From contig NZ_CP134062.1 in assembly GCF_031583025.1 (NCBI RefSeq), positions 3,286,001 through 3,350,000 of the forward strand: DNA of 64,000 bases, read 5' to 3'. The notes beneath the pieces are model-generated. The model was not told the origin of the DNA, searched no databases, and worked only from the letters and a program-made list of their open reading frames with translations. The DNA comes from Mycobacterium sp. Z3061 (lineage in GTDB: Bacteria; Actinomycetota; Actinomycetes; Mycobacteriales; Mycobacteriaceae). Each line of letters begins with the position of its first letter. Positions within the stretch are counted from its first letter, which is position 1. A program made the position numbers and the translations under genes. Shown here piece by piece: positions 33,125 to 42,628 of the stretch.

Positions 33125-33191
33125 TTCAACGAGGCCCCACCAGCGCGCCTGCCAAAGGTCCTCTTCTGTCGGTGACCAAAAGCCGTACGGC

Positions 33192-33938
33192 TCAGGTGAC
33201 CGCGGTGCCGAAGAGGTGGCCGACCCCGTAGGTGAACGCCAGTCCCGCGGCACCGCCGATGGTCACGCGCAGCACCGCGCGGCGCACGCTGCTGCCGCCG
33301 ATCCGGGCGCTCAGGGCACCCGCGACAGCCAACGCGATCAACACCGCGACAAACGTCACGGGCACCCGCCAGGCCGCCGGGGGCAAGAGAATCGCCGCCA
33401 GCGGAAGCAACGCTCCGCCGATGAAGGAACCGGCCGAGGCCGCCGCGGCGTGCCACGGGTTGGTCAGTTCCTCCGGATTGATCTGCAACTCGGCTTCGGC
33501 GTGCGCGGCGAACGCGTCGTGGGCGGTCAGTTCCTTCGCCACCGTCGCGGCGGTCGTGGGCGAAAGACCCTTGGCCTGGTAGATGGCGGTGAGCTCAGCC
33601 AATTCCGCCTCGGGGGTGTCCCGCAGTTCGTGACGTTCCTTGTGCAACAGGGCCCGTTCACTGTCGCGCTGACTGGACACCGAAACGTACTCGCCCAGCG
33701 CCATCGACACTGCGCCGGCCACCAGACCCGCCAGTCCGGCGGTGAAGATCGGGCCGCGTGCGGCGGTGGCTCCGGCGACACCGACCACGATGCCGGCGAC
33801 GGAGACCACCCCGTCGTTGGCGCCGAGCACCGCGGCCCGCAGCCAGTTCAACCTGCCGGACGCACCTTCGCGGTGCGGCTCGGACGGATGATGTCCTCGT
33901 TGATCCCCAAGTCGGCTCTGCTGTTCGTCGTCAACCAC
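33192..33938 (-). CDS. VIT1/CCC1-family metal transporter-like membrane protein
   Basis: 248 residues. The family motif is visible: LRAAVLGANDGVVSVAGIVVGV at about 32-53, then GAVSMALGEYVSVSSQ. A soluble cytoplasmic helical segment (about 95-155, ERALLHKERHELRDTPEAE) and C-terminal helices follow, giving five hydrophobic segments. Family members move Fe2+ or Mn2+ out of the cytosol; the ion here cannot be read from sequence. The start is GTG 33938. It lies 48 bp downstream of the APC permease on the same strand. Confidence 0.88.
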   Translation of the reverse strand: MVDDEQQSRLGDQRGHHPSEPHREGASGRLNWLRAAVLGANDGVVSVAGIVVGVAGATAARGPIFTAGLAGLVAGAVSMALGEYVSVSSQRDSERALLHKERHELRDTPEAELAELTAIYQAKGLSPTTAATVAKELTAHDAFAAHAEAELQINPEELTNPWHAAAASAGSFIGGALLPLAAILLPPAAWRVPVTFVAVLIALAVAGALSARIGGSSVRRAVLRVTIGGAAGLAFTYGVGHLFGTAVT

Positions 33939-33986
33939 GGGGTAAAGCCAACAACACCGACGCGAGTACCGCCAGCAAGCCCAGGC

Positions 33987-35264
33987 TCACCAATCCCGTC
34001 GCAACAGGCGCCGCACCCAGAACACCACGGCGCCCAACGCGAGGAAAGCGGCGCCCGCGATCACCGATGTCACCGGCAGGGCGAAGGCCACCACGATGCA
34101 GCCCAGCGCCCCGAACACCGGAACGACCTTGGGCAGAGCACCCTCCTGTGGCCGCAGCGTGAAGGCGGATGCGTTGGCGATCGCGTAGTAGGCCAGCACC
34201 GCGAACGACGAGAAACCGATCGCGCCACGCAGATCGACCGCGGCGGCCAGTGCGGCGGCCACCACTCCGACCGCGATCTCGGCGCGATGCGGCACCGCGT
34301 ACCGCGGATGCACCGCGTCGAGCTGGTGCGGAAGATGGCGGTCGCGTGCCATCGCCAAGGCGGTCCGTGACACCCCCAACAGCAGCGACAGCAGGGAACC
34401 GAGCGCCGCGAGCACCGCACCGACAGCGACGACCGGCACCAGCCAGCCCGCGCCCGCCACCCGCACCGCATCCACCAGGGGCGCGGCAGTCGAGGCGACC
34501 CGCCGCGGTCCGAGCACTGTCAGCACGGCGACCGCGACGCCGGCGTACACCACCAGCGTGATCGCCAGCGCGATCAGAATGGCGCGCGGGATGGTTCGGG
34601 CCGGGTCACGAACCTCCTCGCCCAAGGTGGCGATCCGGGCATAGCCGGCGAACGCGAAGAACAGCAGTCCAGCCGACTGCAACACGCCACCCGGCGAAAT
34701 GCCCTGCACCGTCGTAAGATTCGCGGCGAGATCAGGCGCTGCGGAGCCGAACGCGGCCACCGCGACGGCTGTCACGACGGCCGCCAGCACGAGCAACACC
34801 GTGGCGACGATGCTCCGTGCCAGCCACGTCGACTTCTGTACGCCGAGGTAGTTGACGAGGGTGAGGGCCAGCACCGAGATCACCGCGACCGCGTGCGCGT
34901 GGGCAGGCCAGGCGTACGTCCCGACGGTGAGAGCCATCGCCGCGCAGGAGGCGGTCTTGCCGACGACGAAGCCCCAGCCCGCAAGATATCCCCAGAACTC
35001 GCCCAACCGCTCGCGGCCGTAGACGTAGGTACCGCCCGACGCGGGATACAGCGCCGCCAACCGCGCCGACGAACTCGCGTTGCAGTACGCCAGCACACCG
35101 GCCGCCGCCAGGCCGATCAACAAGCCGGCCCCGGCGGCCCGCGCCGCCGGCGCCAGCGCCGCGAAGATGCCGGCGCCGATCATGGAACTAAGGCCGATCA
35201 CCACCGCGTCGCCGACTCCGAGGCTGCGTCGCAGCCGATTCGAAGTCGGGCCGTCGCTCGTCAC
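33987..35264 (-). CDS. APC-family amino acid/polyamine permease
   Basis: 425 residues with about 12 hydrophobic segments. The start LRRSLGVGDAVVIGLSSMIGAGIFAAL is the TM1 motif of the APC superfamily, and YPASGGTYVYGRERLGEFWGYLAGW covers the TM3 region. FFAFAGYARIATLGEEVRDP is the conserved TM6 and following loop. It likely imports amino acids or related amines; no specific substrate is predicted. GTG 35264 is supported by TAGCGT 6 nt upstream (leaderless). It begins 9 bp after the WS/DGAT stop, so it can also be read through from that gene. Confidence 0.9.
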   Translation of the reverse strand: MTSDGPTSNRLRRSLGVGDAVVIGLSSMIGAGIFAALAPAARAAGAGLLIGLAAAGVLAYCNASSSARLAALYPASGGTYVYGRERLGEFWGYLAGWGFVVGKTASCAAMALTVGTYAWPAHAHAVAVISVLALTLVNYLGVQKSTWLARSIVATVLLVLAAVVTAVAVAAFGSAAPDLAANLTTVQGISPGGVLQSAGLLFFAFAGYARIATLGEEVRDPARTIPRAILIALAITLVVYAGVAVAVLTVLGPRRVASTAAPLVDAVRVAGAGWLVPVVAVGAVLAALGSLLSLLLGVSRTALAMARDRHLPHQLDAVHPRYAVPHRAEIAVGVVAAALAAAVDLRGAIGFSSFAVLAYYAIANASAFTLRPQEGALPKVVPVFGALGCIVVAFALPVTSVIAGAAFLALGAVVFWVRRLLRRDW

Positions 35265-35270
35265 CCGGCC

Positions 35271-35276
35271 ACGCTA
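35271..35276 (-). promoter_or_regulatory. -10 element (TAGCGT) of a leaderless APC permease transcript
   Basis: TANNNT on the minus strand 6 nt before GTG 35264, partly inside the last codons of the WS/DGAT gene. This implies an internal promoter between the two genes. Confidence 0.4.
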
Positions 35277-36710
35277 TCCCGCCGCGGCGAGCAACTCCTC
35301 GAAGGCGTTGTCCATGCACTGGGCGTAGTGGGCGGGATCGGGCAGCGTGTCGCGGTCCGCGGTGGCGCTGATCGACAGGATCCCGTTGTAGCTGGCCACG
35401 ACATGGCAGAGGTTCAAGCCGCCGATCAGCGGGCCGAGGCCGGCGGCGCGCAGCAGCCGGGCCCCGCGGAAGAAGATCGGATCGGGGGGACCCGGGACGT
35501 TGGTGACGGTCGTGTTGGCGACGGTGGGCCCCGAGAAGGGAAGCACGCTGGCGGCCTTGGCGGTGACCCCGAGCAGGGCCGTCGGCAGGGTCGCCACCAG
35601 TTCCAGCATCTGCGTCCTGGTCGTCTGCTCGGCTTCGGAGCGGCTCTGCGCGGTCGACTCGGCGATGGCGGTCAGCCGTTCGAGCGGATCGGCGATGTCG
35701 GTTGCCAACGTCTGCAGCCGGCCGGCCAGCATGTTCCCCTTACCGCTGGTATCGCCGGACTCGCGCAGGGAGATCGGGCACGCCGCGACGAGGGACTCCT
35801 CGGGAAGCTCGTCGTGCCCGGCCAGGTACCGGCGAAGGGCGCCACCGACGTAGGCGAGGGCCACGTCGTTGACGGTCGCGCCGGGAACCCGCGCCTTGAT
35901 CTTCTTGAAGTCGGCGAGGTCGTGGAACCGGGCTTCGAAAACGCGATGCGGCGACGCCGTCTCGTTGAAGCGGGTCCTCGGTGCGAACGAGGGCCGGCCA
36001 CCGTCGGCGACTCTGCTCACCAGGCCACCGGCCAGTTTGCCGGGCAGCCCGGCCAGCCCGCGGACCAGCTGCGGAGCACTCGACAGCACGACTTTGCCGG
36101 CCCGCACCGGGTACAGCGCCGCATTGACCGCCGTTCGGGACAGCAGGTCTGACGTCGAGGGCAGCGGGGCCGGGCGCCAGGGCCGGTCCGGGCCCGGCGG
36201 GCGTGGGCTGTCGGCGGACAGGTCGTGCAACGCCGCGATCATCTGGACGCTGGCCATCCCGTCCACTGCGCAGTGGTGCAGTTTCAGCGCCATGGCAAAC
36301 GAGCCCGCGGGAACGCCGGGCACGGCGTTGAGCCCCTCGATGACCGTGATCTCCCACGGCGGACGGCGCAGGTCGATCTGCCGGGCGTGCAGCCGGGCGA
36401 CCTGGATGCACAGCTGCCGCCAGTCTCCCGGCTGTGGTAGCCCGATATGGCGCACGTGATATTCGAGGTCGAAGTTCGGGTCCTCCACCCAGTACGGCAT
36501 GTGCAGGCCGCCCGGAAGCTCGGTCAGCCGCCGGCGGAAGACATCGGCCAGATGCAGCCTGGCGTCCAGTTCCTCCAAGATGCCCTTGAACGTCACCTTT
36601 CCGCCCGGTGCGGTGGACGGGTCGTAGATCAACAGCATTTGAATCTGCAACGGCGTGGCCGGGCCTTCGGCCCGCAGCATCATGTCGTCACTCCAACTCA
36701 ACTGCTGCAC
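35274..36710 (-). CDS. Wax ester synthase/diacylglycerol acyltransferase (WS/DGAT, Tgs-like)
   Basis: 478 residues from GTG 36710. The catalytic motif HHCAVDG (His145-His146, Asp150) is intact. The N-terminal QQLSWSDDMMLRAEGPATPLQIQ and C-terminal NVPGPPDPIFFRGARL and LNLCHVVASYNGILSISATAD are typical of mycobacterial triacylglycerol synthases. It transfers acyl groups from acyl-CoA to diacylglycerol or alcohols at the inner membrane, making storage lipid. GTG 36710 is chosen because AAGGGGG sits about 7 nt upstream; a TTG at 36752 extends the frame but has no such site. It is divergent from glutamine synthetase. Confidence 0.92.
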   Translation of the reverse strand: MQQLSWSDDMMLRAEGPATPLQIQMLLIYDPSTAPGGKVTFKGILEELDARLHLADVFRRRLTELPGGLHMPYWVEDPNFDLEYHVRHIGLPQPGDWRQLCIQVARLHARQIDLRRPPWEITVIEGLNAVPGVPAGSFAMALKLHHCAVDGMASVQMIAALHDLSADSPRPPGPDRPWRPAPLPSTSDLLSRTAVNAALYPVRAGKVVLSSAPQLVRGLAGLPGKLAGGLVSRVADGGRPSFAPRTRFNETASPHRVFEARFHDLADFKKIKARVPGATVNDVALAYVGGALRRYLAGHDELPEESLVAACPISLRESGDTSGKGNMLAGRLQTLATDIADPLERLTAIAESTAQSRSEAEQTTRTQMLELVATLPTALLGVTAKAASVLPFSGPTVANTTVTNVPGPPDPIFFRGARLLRAAGLGPLIGGLNLCHVVASYNGILSISATADRDTLPDPAHYAQCMDNAFEELLAAAG

Positions 36711-36878
36711 GTCAAGCCCCCTTCGCGCTTCGCGTCTCACGTTCGCAACCAATGCTGCGCCACCGTTGACGCGTGCGTAACAAGATCGCCATCGAACCTA
36801 CCTACGGTGAGGCGGTCTAGCGTCCGTCGGCGATGAGTCACGGACCCCCCTCAAAGCACGATAATGATAGGAACTCCA

Positions 36879-39056
36879 TTGAGCGGAAACGCGGTCCGCC
36901 TGCAGGCGATCAACAATGTCGAGGCATATGTACCCCCGGCGATCAGTTTTGTACCGGGTGAAGCTCCGGGCGAGATCTTCGGCTCCAATGTCTTCACCAA
37001 GGCCGAGATGCAGGCGCGGCTGCCGAAATCGGTCTTCAAGTCGATCGTGGCCACCATCGAGAAGGGTGCTCCGCTCGACCCCGCCGTGGCCGACACGGTC
37101 GCGGTGGCGATGAAGGACTGGGCGCTGGAGAAGGGCGCGACCCACTACGCGCACGTCTTCTACCCGATGACCGGCCTGACCGCGGAGAAGCACGACAGTT
37201 TCCTGGAGCCGGTCTCCGACGGCGCGACGCTGGCCGAGTTCGCCGGCAAGACGCTCATCCAGGGCGAGCCCGACGCGTCCAGCTTCCCGTCGGGCGGACT
37301 GCGCAGCACGTTCGAGGCGCGCGGCTACACCGGTTGGGACGTCACCAGCCCGGCCTACATCCTGGAAAACCCGAACGGCAACACGCTCTGCATCCCCACC
37401 GTTTTCGTCTCCATGACCGGCGAGGCGCTGGACTACAAGACGCCGCTGCTGCGCAGCCAGCAGGCCATGGGCATCCACGCCGAACGCATCCTCAAACTGT
37501 TCGGGCACCAGGACCTGAACAAGGTCGTGGCTTTCTGTGGTCCGGAGCAGGAGTACTTCCTGGTCGACCGGCACTTCTTCCTGGCGCGGCCCGACCTGAT
37601 CAACGCCGGGCGGACCGTGTTCGGCGCCAAGCCGCCCAAAGGCCAGGAGTTCGACGACCACTACTTCGGTGCGGTGCCGGAGCGGGTCCTGGGCTTCATG
37701 ATGGACACCGAGCGGGAGCTGTTCAAACTCGGCATTCCGGCCAAGACCCGGCACAACGAGGTGGCCCCGGGTCAGTTCGAGGTGGCCCCGATGTTCGAAC
37801 GGGGCAACATCGCCTCCGACCATCAGCAGCTGCTGATGACGATCTTCAAGACGATTGCCAAGAAGCACGGCATGGAATGCCTGTTCCACGAGAAGCCGTT
37901 CGCCGGCGTCAACGGCTCTGGCAAGCATGTCAACTTCTCGCTGGGCAACTCCGAGCTCGGTTCGCTGCTGGTTCCGGGCGACACCCCGCATGAGAACGCA
38001 CAGTTCCTGGTGTTCTGCGCCGCCGTGATCCGCGCCGTGCACAAGTTCGCTGGGCTGCTTCGAGTTTCGGTCGCCTCGGCCACCAACGATCACCGGCTGG
38101 GTGCCAACGAGGCGCCCCCCGCGATCATCTCGATCTTCCTCGGTGAACAGCTCGCCGACGTGTTCGAGCAGATCGCCAAGGGCGCGGCAACGTCGTCAAA
38201 GGGCAAGGGCACCATGATCATCGGTGTCGACACGCTGCCGCCGCTACCCACCGACGCCGGCGACCGCAACCGCACCAGCCCGTTCGCCTTCACCGGCAAC
38301 CGATTCGAGTTCCGCGCACCCGGGTCGGGACAGACAGTGGCGGTGCCGATGATCGTACTGAACACCATCATGGCCGACTCGCTCGACTACATGGCCACGA
38401 TCCTCGAGAAGGCCGTCGAAGACGGCGAGGACTTCGACGCCGCGGTGCAGAAATTGCTCACCGATGTCATCACCGAGCACGGCGCGGTGGTGTTCAACGG
38501 TGACGGGTATTCCGAGAACTGGCAGATCGAGGCGGCCGAGCGCGGATTACCCAACCTCAAAACAACATTGGACGCTATCCCGGAGTTGATCAAGCCGGAA
38601 GCGGTGGAGATTTTCGAAAAGTATGGAGTCTTCAACGAGCGTGAGTTGCACAGCCGCTACGAGGTGCGCTTGGAGCAGTACGCGCTGACCATCGCGGTGG
38701 AGGCGAAGCTGGCGCTGGAGATGGGCACGACGGTCATTCTGCCCGCGGCCCTGCGCTACCAGACGGAGCTCGCCCAGAACGTCGCCACCTTGAAGGCAGC
38801 CGGTGTCGAACCCAACACCGCTGCTTTGCAGGCGGTTTCGGCTCCGCTCGCGGACCTGACCTCTGCGCTGGCGACGTTGAAGGCGGCGTTGTCGGACCAC
38901 TCGGCGAGCACCGCGCTGGAGGAGGCCACCCACGCCCAGAAGGAGCTGCTGCCGGCGATGGAGGCGGTGCGGGCGGCGACTGACGCACTGGAAGGCATTG
39001 TGGCAGATGACCTTTGGCCGTTGCCCACTTACCAGGAGATGCTCTACATCCTCTGA
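36879..39056 (+). CDS. Type III glutamine synthetase (GlnN-type)
   Basis: About 725 residues, the long class (GSI enzymes are about 470). It has the GSIII N-terminal region, the catalytic core with [12 protein letters not shown] (metal Glu), [24 protein letters not shown] and [13 protein letters not shown], and the long C-terminal extension. It forms glutamine from glutamate, ammonia and ATP. It adds to the usual type I enzymes of mycobacteria and lacks a type I Tyr-adenylylation site context. The start TTG 36879 is preferred because AGGAA lies about 5 nt before it; ATG 36864 is in frame but has no ribosome site. Confidence 0.93.
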   Translation: MSGNAVRLQAINNVEAYVPPAISFVPGEAPGEIFGSNVFTKAEMQARLPKSVFKSIVATIEKGAPLDPAVADTVAVAMKDWALEKGATHYAHVFYPMTGLTAEKHDSFLEPVSDGATLAEFAGKTLIQGEPDASSFPSGGLRSTFEARGYTGWDVTSPAYILENPNGNTLCIPTVFVSMTGEALDYKTPLLRSQQAMGIHAERILKLFGHQDLNKVVAFCGPEQEYFLVDRHFFLARPDLINAGRTVFGAKPPKGQEFDDHYFGAVPERVLGFMMDTERELFKLGIPAKTRHNEVAPGQFEVAPMFERGNIASDHQQLLMTIFKTIAKKHGMECLFHEKPFAGVNGSGKHVNFSLGNSELGSLLVPGDTPHENAQFLVFCAAVIRAVHKFAGLLRVSVASATNDHRLGANEAPPAIISIFLGEQLADVFEQIAKGAATSSKGKGTMIIGVDTLPPLPTDAGDRNRTSPFAFTGNRFEFRAPGSGQTVAVPMIVLNTIMADSLDYMATILEKAVEDGEDFDAAVQKLLTDVITEHGAVVFNGDGYSENWQIEAAERGLPNLKTTLDAIPELIKPEAVEIFEKYGVFNERELHSRYEVRLEQYALTIAVEAKLALEMGTTVILPAALRYQTELAQNVATLKAAGVEPNTAALQAVSAPLADLTSALATLKAALSDHSASTALEEATHAQKELLPAMEAVRAATDALEGIVADDLWPLPTYQEMLYIL

Positions 39057-39064
39057 GAGACCGT

Positions 39065-39126
39065 CGTCGGGCGTGAGGGCCGGCCGCAACAGCGGACCTG
39101 GTGATTCCCGGCCCTCACGTCCGGCG
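39065..39126. terminator. Convergent hairpin between glutamine synthetase and PPE genes
   Basis: The arm at 39065-39083 pairs with 39108-39126 (17 of 19 positions) around a 24-nt loop. It sits just after the glutamine synthetase stop and overlaps the last codons of the converging PPE gene. No T-run follows, as is common in mycobacteria, so it may serve both strands. Confidence 0.55.
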
Positions 39127-40533
39127 ACTCGTGTCATCCCAGGTGGTAGGCGTCATCGGGACGGCCGGCGAGTCGCTGAAAGAGCTGCCGGCGAGCGTGG
39201 CCAATCCGGCGGCGTCTATGCCGGATACCGTTGCGGTTGCGGTGAATCCGAAGGATCCTGCCCCGGCGCTGGAGTGTCCGGCCGGCGGTTCCGGCGGCGC
39301 CGCGGGCTCCTCGATGGTCAGAAACTCGTCGCGGTAGCCACGGCTGTCGACGGTGCCGCGACGGCGCCGGCGGGGCGCAACGGCACCTCTGGCATCGGCC
39401 GCGGCGGACGTGGCGATCTGCGCCCCAGGGGCACTCGCTGCCGCCTTGGTGCGCAGAGCGGGACCGAGCGTCGGGCCGGCGCCGGGACCCGGGCCGACGA
39501 GATAGGCGACACCAGGGGCGGGCGCAGGTGCGGGCGCGCCGGCAGGAGCGGGAGCAACCGGCGTCTGCGGGGCAGGGGCAGCGCCGGGTGCCGCTGCCGC
39601 ACCCGCCGTCAGGGGCGCGGTGATGCCGGCGACGGGCACGACGCGTTCGGCGGCCGCGACGGGTGCTTCGGCGCCGGCCTCGGCGGCGACGGCGGGGAGG
39701 GCGCACAACGTGGAGAGGCCGAGCGCGAGCGGGATCGCGGCGAACCCGGGCGCCGCGACCACGGTATAGATGGGAGAGCCCAACAGCGCGAACGTTGCGG
39801 CGTAGGCGAACACGTAGATCAGCGGGAGCCAGGTGGTCAACGCGGCAGCCGGGTTGGTGGCGAAGTCGGTGATGATCTGCACCACCGTGCCGAACGGATT
39901 GGTAACCAGGCTTTTGAGAACCCGGTACATGCTCGAGAAATGTTCGGACCAGGCCAGCGCTTCTTCGATGGGATCGGTGGGAGGCAATTTGGCCGGTTCC
40001 GCGGTGCCGATCGGTGGCGAAGCGTCCGTGGGCGTCACCGAAGTGACCGCCGATGACGAAAGTGCCTGGTACACAGTCATCGTCGTGGCCGCCTGAATCC
40101 ACATGCGGACATAGTCGGCTTCGTTGAGCGCGATCGGGATCGTGTTGAGCCCGAAGAAGTTCGTCGCGACCAGTACGCCGTGCATCGCATGGTTTGCGGC
40201 CAGTTCGGCCATGGTCGGCATCGCCGCCAATGCCGCGGTGTACGCGGCGGCGGCCAACTCGTGTTGGGCGGCTGCGTTTGCGCTCTTGGCGCTCGCGCGC
40301 GTCAGCCAGTCCAGATACGGCACGTGGGCGGCGGCGTATCGCGACGCCGTCTGACCGTCCCACACTCCGCCCTGCACGGTGGCCAGCACGGTGGTCAGTT
40401 CGGTTGCCACCACGGCGAACTCGGTGCTGAGCGTCTGCCACCCCGACGCTGCGGCCAGCACGGCGCCGGGTCCCGGACCGCTGCTCAACAGGCTCGAATG
40501 CAGTTCGGGGGGTGTCGCCATCCATACGGTCAT
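39115..40533 (-). CDS. PPE-family protein (PPW-like C terminus)
   Basis: 472 residues. The N-terminal PPE domain is present (ATPPELHSSLLSSGPGPGAVLAAASGWQTLS, PYLDWL, AAAAYTAALAAMP, NFFGLNTIPIALNEADYVRMW), about residues 5-165. A hydrophobic middle, a Pro/Ala-rich stretch (about 305-350) and a basic patch RRRRR follow. The C-terminal part has GFTATAT in place of GFxGT and PMTPTTW, fitting the PxxPxxW ending of the PPW subfamily. PPE proteins are exported by type VII secretion, usually with a PE partner; no PE gene is adjacent. An IdeR-box-like site lies about 40 bp upstream, pointing to iron-repressed expression, as known for M. tuberculosis PPE37. The right-hand end overlaps a terminator hairpin. 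Confidence 0.9.
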   Translation of the reverse strand: MTVWMATPPELHSSLLSSGPGPGAVLAAASGWQTLSTEFAVVATELTTVLATVQGGVWDGQTASRYAAAHVPYLDWLTRASAKSANAAAQHELAAAAYTAALAAMPTMAELAANHAMHGVLVATNFFGLNTIPIALNEADYVRMWIQAATTMTVYQALSSSAVTSVTPTDASPPIGTAEPAKLPPTDPIEEALAWSEHFSSMYRVLKSLVTNPFGTVVQIITDFATNPAAALTTWLPLIYVFAYAATFALLGSPIYTVVAAPGFAAIPLALGLSTLCALPAVAAEAGAEAPVAAAERVVPVAGITAPLTAGAAAAPGAAPAPQTPVAPAPAGAPAPAPAPGVAYLVGPGPGAGPTLGPALRTKAAASAPGAQIATSAAADARGAVAPRRRRRGTVDSRGYRDEFLTIEEPAAPPEPPAGHSSAGAGSFGFTATATVSGIDAAGLATLAGSSFSDSPAVPMTPTTWDDTSRRT

Positions 40534-40572
40534 CGGGTGCCTCGCTGTCCTCGCCGCTCTCGTTGTCTGAAC

Positions 40573-40591
40573 TATGGGTAACCTAACCTAA
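40573..40591 (-). promoter_or_regulatory. IdeR-box-like iron operator between the PPE gene and pknE
   Basis: On the minus strand the 19 bases TTAGGTTAGGTTACCCATA match the IdeR consensus TTAGGTTAGGCTAACCTAA at 15 of 19 positions, including the whole left half. A -10-like TATAGA (40611 to 40606) lies upstream for the PPE gene, so a bound repressor would cover the start site. The same region is the upstream region of pknE. Confidence 0.6.
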
Positions 40592-40797
40592 CTTAGGGTG
40601 CCCTATCTATAGTTCCGGGCAACTGCTCGGACGCCTCTTTGCCGCTCGGCCCGGCAAAGCACGCCTGGTGCTTGCCGAAACCATTAGCCTTATGCCTGGC
40701 ACGCCACCGCGTACTCGTGTCCGGCGCAGGTCATGGTCGGAGGCGCGAAGGCGCTTCGGATCGGATTGCTGTGCGAAAGGCGGGTGGGAAGTCGGCG

Positions 40798-42624
40798 ATG
40801 GGTGACACGTCCGAAGGTTCGCGGGTGGGGACGCAGTTCGGGCCGTACCGCTTGCGGCGCCTGGTAGGGCGGGGCGGCATGGGTGACGTGTACGAGGCCG
40901 AGGACACCGTGCGCGAGCGTGTCGTCGCCCTGAAGCTGATGTCGCAGTCGCTGTCGCAGGACCCGGTCTTTCGCTCCCGGATGCAGCGGGAGGCCCGCAC
41001 GGCCGGACGTTTGCAGGAACCGCATGTCGTGCCGATCCACGATTACGGCGAGATCGACGGTCAGCTGTATGTGGACATGCGCCTGATCGACGGCAAAGAC
41101 CTGGCCGCCATCTTGAAGCGCTACGGACCCCTCACCCCGCCGCGCGCCGTGGCGGTCATCCGGCAGATCGGCGCCGCACTGGACGCGGCACACGCCGCGG
41201 GGGTGACGCATCGTGACGTCAAACCGGAGAACATCCTGGTCAGCGGGGACGACTTCGCGTACCTGGTCGACTTCGGCATCGCCAGCGCGGGTTCGGACGA
41301 GAAGCTGACCCAGATCGGCAGCACGGTGGGAACTCTCTACTACATGGCTCCGGAGCGCTTCGGCGAGGCCGAAGTGACTTACCGGGCCGACATCTACGCG
41401 TTGGCCTGTGTGCTGTATGAGTGCCTGGCCGGCACCCCGCCCTACCGGGGCGACCAGCTCAGCGTGATGGGCTCACATCTCAATCAGCCGGTTCCGCGGC
41501 CCAGCGTGGCGCGTCCGGGCATCCCGGCGGCCTTCGACCAGGTCATTGCCCGGGGTATGGCCAAGGATCCGGCGGACCGTTACCCCACCTGCGGAGACCT
41601 GTCGGCCGCGGCGTATGCGGCGCTGGCGACGCCCGACCAGGATCGGGCGGCGGACATCCTTGAACGCAGTCAGGTCGGGAAGCTGCCGCCACAGTTCGCC
41701 GGTCAGACACCCGGAAGTTTCCCGGCTGCCGCGCAGCCCGCGATGCCACCGGGAACACCCTGGCCGGCGCCTCCGGCACCGATGCCGGGAACGCAGCCCG
41801 CCGCCCAGGGTGGCCCCGCGCCGGGGCAGTGGGCTCCCACGCACGGCTGGGCAGCCACGCCCGCGGGCACCACCGGAGTACCCCCGTGGGGCCAACCGCA
41901 GCAGTCGCGGGGGACCGGCCTGCTGCGTAAGCCGTGGCTTTGGGCGGGTCTGGCGATCGCCGTGATCGTTGCGGTCGCGGGCGGGCTGATCATCGGTTTC
42001 TCCCACCCCAAGCATTCAGCCTCGCCGTCGAAATCCTCCACGCCGCCGCCGGCCCCGGATGCCGTGCAACTCAATGTGCTCAATGACGGCGTGTTCATCG
42101 GCAGCTCCGCGGCCGTCGCGACGATCGACGTCTTCAACGAACCGATCTGCCCGCCGTGCGGCGCGTTCATCAGGTCCTACGCCAGCGACATCGACACCGC
42201 GGTCAACAACAAGAAACTCGCGGTGCGCTACCACCTGCTCAACTTCCTCGACGAGCAGTCACACACCAAGAATTACTCGACCCGCGCCGTGGCTGCATCG
42301 TATTGTGTTGCGGCGCAGAATGACCCGAAGGTGTACACCGGCTTCTACTCCGCTCTGTTCGGCAGCGACTTCCAGCCACAGGAGAGCGCTCCCGCCGACC
42401 GAACCGACGCGGAACTGGCGCACCTCGCCCAGACCGTCGGGGCCAACAGCACCGCGACCAACTGCATCAAGTCGGGCGCCGACCTCGGGACCGCCCAGAC
42501 CAAGGCCAACAACGCCAGTGCGTCGCTGGCCGGGTTCAATGCCAACGGCACACCGTTCGTGTGGGACGGCAGCAGCGGCGTGGACCTGCAGAATCCCAAC
42601 TGGCTGACGAAACTGATCGGATGA
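40798..42624 (+). CDS. pknE: Ser/Thr protein kinase PknE with DsbA-like extracellular domain
   Basis: 608 residues from ATG 40798, closely following M. tuberculosis PknE along its length as I recall it. The kinase domain (about 15-280) has GRGGMGDVYEAED, Lys46, HRDVKPEN (Asp140), DFGIAS and APERF. A Pro-rich juxtamembrane stretch (about 300-375) leads to one membrane helix (about 380-401). The outside domain (about 420-608) is thioredoxin/DsbA-like with a CPPC motif in NEPICPPCGAF. PknE is tied to redox or nitric-oxide stress and survival signalling. The frame continues upstream to 40639, but ATG 40798 matches the homologue start and has GGTGGGA upstream. An IdeR-like site lies about 207 bp upstream, next to the divergent PPE gene. 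Confidence 0.93.
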   Translation: MGDTSEGSRVGTQFGPYRLRRLVGRGGMGDVYEAEDTVRERVVALKLMSQSLSQDPVFRSRMQREARTAGRLQEPHVVPIHDYGEIDGQLYVDMRLIDGKDLAAILKRYGPLTPPRAVAVIRQIGAALDAAHAAGVTHRDVKPENILVSGDDFAYLVDFGIASAGSDEKLTQIGSTVGTLYYMAPERFGEAEVTYRADIYALACVLYECLAGTPPYRGDQLSVMGSHLNQPVPRPSVARPGIPAAFDQVIARGMAKDPADRYPTCGDLSAAAYAALATPDQDRAADILERSQVGKLPPQFAGQTPGSFPAAAQPAMPPGTPWPAPPAPMPGTQPAAQGGPAPGQWAPTHGWAATPAGTTGVPPWGQPQQSRGTGLLRKPWLWAGLAIAVIVAVAGGLIIGFSHPKHSASPSKSSTPPPAPDAVQLNVLNDGVFIGSSAAVATIDVFNEPICPPCGAFIRSYASDIDTAVNNKKLAVRYHLLNFLDEQSHTKNYSTRAVAASYCVAAQNDPKVYTGFYSALFGSDFQPQESAPADRTDAELAHLAQTVGANSTATNCIKSGADLGTAQTKANNASASLAGFNANGTPFVWDGSSGVDLQNPNWLTKLIG

Positions 42625-42628
42625 TCCG

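Noticed and set aside
40593-40612. Second IdeR-like half site on the plus strand
   Set aside because: It matches only about 11 of 19 bases, near what overlapping palindromic sequence gives by chance.
40639-40797. N-terminal extension of pknE
   Set aside because: It lacks similarity to PknE and a ribosome site, and it would not fit the known start near MGDTSEGSRVGTQFGPYR.
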